Source: Bacillota bacterium (lineage in GTDB: Bacteria > Bacillota > UBA4882 > UBA10575). Taken from it: a stretch of 7,582 nucleotides of DNA. Positions 5,879 to 7,582 of this stretch are shown here, piece by piece. The notes beneath the pieces are model-generated. The model had not been told where the DNA came from. It saw only the letters and a program-made list of their open reading frames with translations, and did no database searches. The DNA is taken from the NCBI GenBank assembly GCA_012512605.1, contig JAAZDX010000064.1:1-7582 (forward strand). The letters run 5' to 3'. Each line of letters begins with the position of its first letter. The first letter of the stretch is position 1. The position numbers and the translations under genes were made by a program.

Positions 5879-6613
5879 TTAAAGTCGCCCGATCTCATTG
5901 GCAATCTTGTTCATTACCCCATCCGCTACGGCAATCACCTTTTGGTTGCTCTCGTAAGCTCTGGTTACAGCGATCATCTTCGTCATCTCTTCAATCGTGT
6001 TTACGTTGGAATTTTCCAAGGCACCCTGCTGCACAACGGCCGTTTCCAGCCTTGTCCATTCGCCATCAAAGATAAAACGACTGTGCCCCTCTTTCACCAA
6101 TAAAGCCTCGTCCGCGGGCATCACCACCAGTAATCTGTCGATCACTTGGTCATTTGACCGGATGATCCCGTCGGCGCTGATCTCAACCGGTCCGTCCAAA
6201 CGGATTGGTCCGTTTTCACCCAATACCAGTTCGCCGTTGTCAGTGGCCAAATACCCTTGGGCGTTTCTGGTGAAATGGCCGTTACGGGTCAGCGCCTGGT
6301 TGGCCCCATTATCGACGACAAAGTAGCCGGCACCAACAATCGCTAAATCTAAAGGGTTTTCGGTGGTAAGGATATTCCCGGTCGCCAAGTAGGTATAAAC
6401 CTCATCCGTCTCAACACCGAGCGGAGCAAACCCGATCGGTTGGATCGACCGGCGGTCAAGAGCATAGTAGAGTTCGTGATGGAAAGAGGCCCCAATCATC
6501 TCATCCTTCTTGTAGCCGGACGTATTAATGTTGGCTAAGTTATTGGCGATCGCATCCTGCCGGTTCAGTTCATGGTTCATGCCGCTGGCTGCCGTATACA
6601 GTCCTCTGAGCAC
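5879..6613 (-). CDS. flgF: FlgF / FlhO, flagellar proximal rod protein
   Basis: 244 residues from GTG (6613-6611). The N-terminus MLRGLYTAASGMNHELNRQD with ANNLANINTSGYKKDEM (23-39) is the rod/hook D0 motif. TTENPLDLAIVGAGYFVV (83-100) and LTRNGHFTRNAQGYL (108-122) are D1 features shared by FlgF and FlgG. The C-terminus has GALENSNVNTIEEMTKMIAV (197-216) and the helix TRAYESNQKVIAVADGVM. It is shorter and more divergent than the next gene and lies before it, so FlgF (FlhO in Bacillus naming) is the better call; FlgF versus FlgG cannot be settled by motif alone. It builds the proximal rod and is exported by the flagellar type III system, with no signal peptide. Translation starts from a near-perfect Shine-Dalgarno. 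The stop is TAA and 88 nt separate it from flgG. Confidence 0.92.
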   Translation of the reverse strand: MLRGLYTAASGMNHELNRQDAIANNLANINTSGYKKDEMIGASFHHELYYALDRRSIQPIGFAPLGVETDEVYTYLATGNILTTENPLDLAIVGAGYFVVDNGANQALTRNGHFTRNAQGYLATDNGELVLGENGPIRLDGPVEISADGIIRSNDQVIDRLLVVMPADEALLVKEGHSRFIFDGEWTRLETAVVQQGALENSNVNTIEEMTKMIAVTRAYESNQKVIAVADGVMNKIANEIGRL

Positions 6614-6616
6614 TTC

Positions 6617-6627
6617 ATCACCTCCTT
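6617..6627 (-). promoter_or_regulatory. Extended Shine-Dalgarno of flgF
   Basis: AAGGAGGTGAT (6627 to 6617 on the minus strand) is fully complementary to the 16S rRNA 3' end. GGAGG lies 7 nt before the GTG at 6613, which fixes the start and predicts strong initiation. Confidence 0.9.
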
Positions 6628-6639
6628 GTCCATAAATTT

Positions 6640-6676
6640 AAAAAAGAGCAGTGAGTCTCCCCGCTGCCCTCTTTTT
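6640..6676 (-). terminator. Terminator-like hairpin between mreB and flgF
   Basis: On the minus strand AAAAAGAG (6676-6669), a GG bulge and CAG (6666-6664) pair with CTG (6651-6649) and CTCTTTTT (6648-6641); the T-run continues to 6640. The stem is AT-rich outside and bulged, so its strength is moderate. It begins 27 nt after the mreB TAA and ends 12 nt before the flgF Shine-Dalgarno. It could end mreB transcription or attenuate readthrough into the flagellar genes. Confidence 0.55.
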
Positions 6677-6703
6677 CAGTGGTTCGGTATATGTATGGTA
6701 TTG

Positions 6704-7582
6704 TTAAACGGAACGGCTCCCAACAATCAAGTTGGTTTTGTCAATGTTTTCCAAGATTTTGCCGGTTCCCAATACCACACAGGAAAGGGGATCCTCTGCT
6801 AAATGTATCGGTATTCCGGTCTCTTCCTTTAATAGTTTTTCAAAACCATCCAGTAAAGCCGCACCGCCAGTAAGCACAATCCCCTTGTCCACAATATCGG
6901 AAGCCAGCTCTGGAGGGGTTCGTTCCAAAACGGACTTAATCCCGTCGATCACGTTGTTGATCGGCTCGGCCATGGCTTGGAATGACTCGGCAGAAGTAAA
7001 GGTGATCGTTCGCGGGAGTCCGGTCACTAGATCCCGGCCACGGATCTCCATGCTTTTGCCTTCTCCTTCAGGATAAGCCGAACCAATCTGGATCTTGATC
7101 TCTTCCGCGCTCCGCTCGCCGATCATTAAATTATACATCTTTTTAATGTATCTAAAAATGGCTTCATCAAACTAGTCACCGCCAACCCGCAGCGACTGGC
7201 TGACCACGATACCGCCTAAGGAAATAATGGCCACATCCGTTGTGCCGCCACCCATATCCACAACCATGTTCCCGCTGGCTTCATAAATATCAATCCCTGC
7301 GCCAACCGCCGCCGCCATCGGCTCCTCAATTAAATAGGTGTTTTTCGCGCCGGCTTGCATGGCGGCTTCCAAAACAGCCCTTTTTTCGACGCTGGTGACT
7401 CCGGAAGGGATACAGACGACAACTTGCGGACGGAATAGTCTTGGTTTAGGGCTGACCTTTTCGATAAAGTATTTGAGCATTGTCTCGGTAACGTCATAAT
7501 CGGCAATGACTCCATCCTTCATCGGCCGCACGGCTACGATATTGCCGGGGGTACGACCAATCATGCGCCGGGCTTCTTCACC
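6704..7582 (-). pseudogene. mreB: MreB/Mbl rod-shape actin homologue, 5'-partial, interrupted by in-frame TAG
   Basis: The gene enters from the right edge with GEEARRMIGRTPGNIVAV, so roughly 50 N-terminal codons (including phosphate motif 1) lie outside. 292 codons are visible. Features in order, by visible codon: IEEPMAAAVGAGID (85-98), the phosphate-2 motif MVVDMGGGTTDVAIISLGG (106-124), then VGGD (133-136), a TAG at 137, and the unshifted continuation FDEAIFRYIKKMYNLMIGER. The adenosine motif GIVLTGGAALLDGF and LGTGKILEN close the fold, ending at TAA 6706-6704. MreB-family proteins polymerise under the membrane and guide cell-wall synthesis. The following flgF-flgG pair matches the Bacillus mbl-flhO-flhP order, so Mbl is the likelier paralogue. 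Apart from the TAG, the frame and motifs are intact, so this is a recent nonsense mutation, a sequencing error, or a decoded amber codon. The two halves should not be read as two genes. Confidence 0.85.
7172..7174 (-). other. In-frame amber codon within mreB/mbl
   Basis: TAG occupies the position between VGGD and FDEAIFRY, where homologues usually have Lys or Glu (GGDK or GDE followed by M/F-D). A single base change from AAG or GAG would create it. The next ATG, at 7138, has no Shine-Dalgarno, so efficient re-initiation looks unlikely. Confidence 0.9.

Noticed and set aside
5581..6075. Plus-strand 164-codon ORF
   Set aside because: Antisense shadow of flgG and flgF crossing their intergenic gap; no ribosome site or motif.
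6704..7138. Separate ORF starting at ATG 7138
   Set aside because: It is in the same frame as the upstream half of mreB and continues the family sequence across the TAG; there is no Shine-Dalgarno before its ATG.
1984..7174. Genome-wide reassignment of TAG to sense
   Set aside because: flgH ends at TAG exactly at its family C-terminus, two codons from a TGA, and flgJ ends at TAG where homologues end, so TAG works as a stop here.
1..7582. Mobile element, CRISPR array, defence or biosynthetic system
   Set aside because: No transposase, integrase, long terminal repeats, spaced direct repeats or unfamiliar large protein; every long coding region belongs to a known housekeeping or flagellar family.

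Overview
The window looks like chromosomal DNA of a flagellated, outer-membrane-bearing (diderm) member of the Firmicutes. A MreB/Mbl-type gene directly followed by two flagellar rod genes matches the known Firmicutes order mbl-flhO-flhP. Here that block continues with flgA, flgH, flgI and a rod-binding flgJ, the periplasmic P-ring and outer-membrane L-ring genes that ordinary monoderm Firmicutes lack. Ribosome binding sites are strong (AAGGAGGTGAT, GGAGGTGA) and GTG/TTG starts are frequent, as is common in Firmicutes. I cannot fix the class; Limnochordia, Halanaerobiia and Negativicutes are the lineages I would test first.

Layout, plus strand: the last 62 codons of purH (to 190), a 235-bp AT-rich gap (191-425), and a complete purD (426-1700). 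These encode enzymes of de novo purine synthesis. A strong hairpin at 1757-1780, with T-rich tails on both strands, closes purD and also serves the convergent flagellar operon. The rest of that junction (1790-1983) holds no gene I can support.

Layout, minus strand, read from high to low coordinates: a mreB/mbl gene entering from the right edge (7582-6704), flgF/flhO (6613-5879), flgG/flhP (5790-5002), flgA (5000-4041), flgH (4044-3472), flgI (3461-2310) and flgJ (2280-1984). flgG to flgI are packed tightly: flgG and flgA are 1 nt apart, flgA and flgH overlap by 4 nt (GTGA), and the flgH stop lies at the edge of a flgI ribosome binding site. This suggests translational coupling. FlgF and FlgG build the proximal and distal rod, FlgA chaperones P-ring assembly, FlgI forms the P ring, FlgH the L ring, and FlgJ aids rod assembly. 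Together they make the part of the basal body that crosses the peptidoglycan and outer membrane.

The most notable oddity is an in-frame TAG at 7172-7174 in the otherwise intact mreB/mbl reading frame, at a position where relatives usually have Lys or Glu. Other points: FlgH has a signal peptide but no lipobox cysteine; two hairpins lie between flgF and flgG; a terminator-like hairpin lies between mreB and flgF; and a possible 44-codon minus-strand ORF lies in the purH-purD gap. I see no mobile element, CRISPR array, RNA gene or defence system, and no convincing wholly new system.
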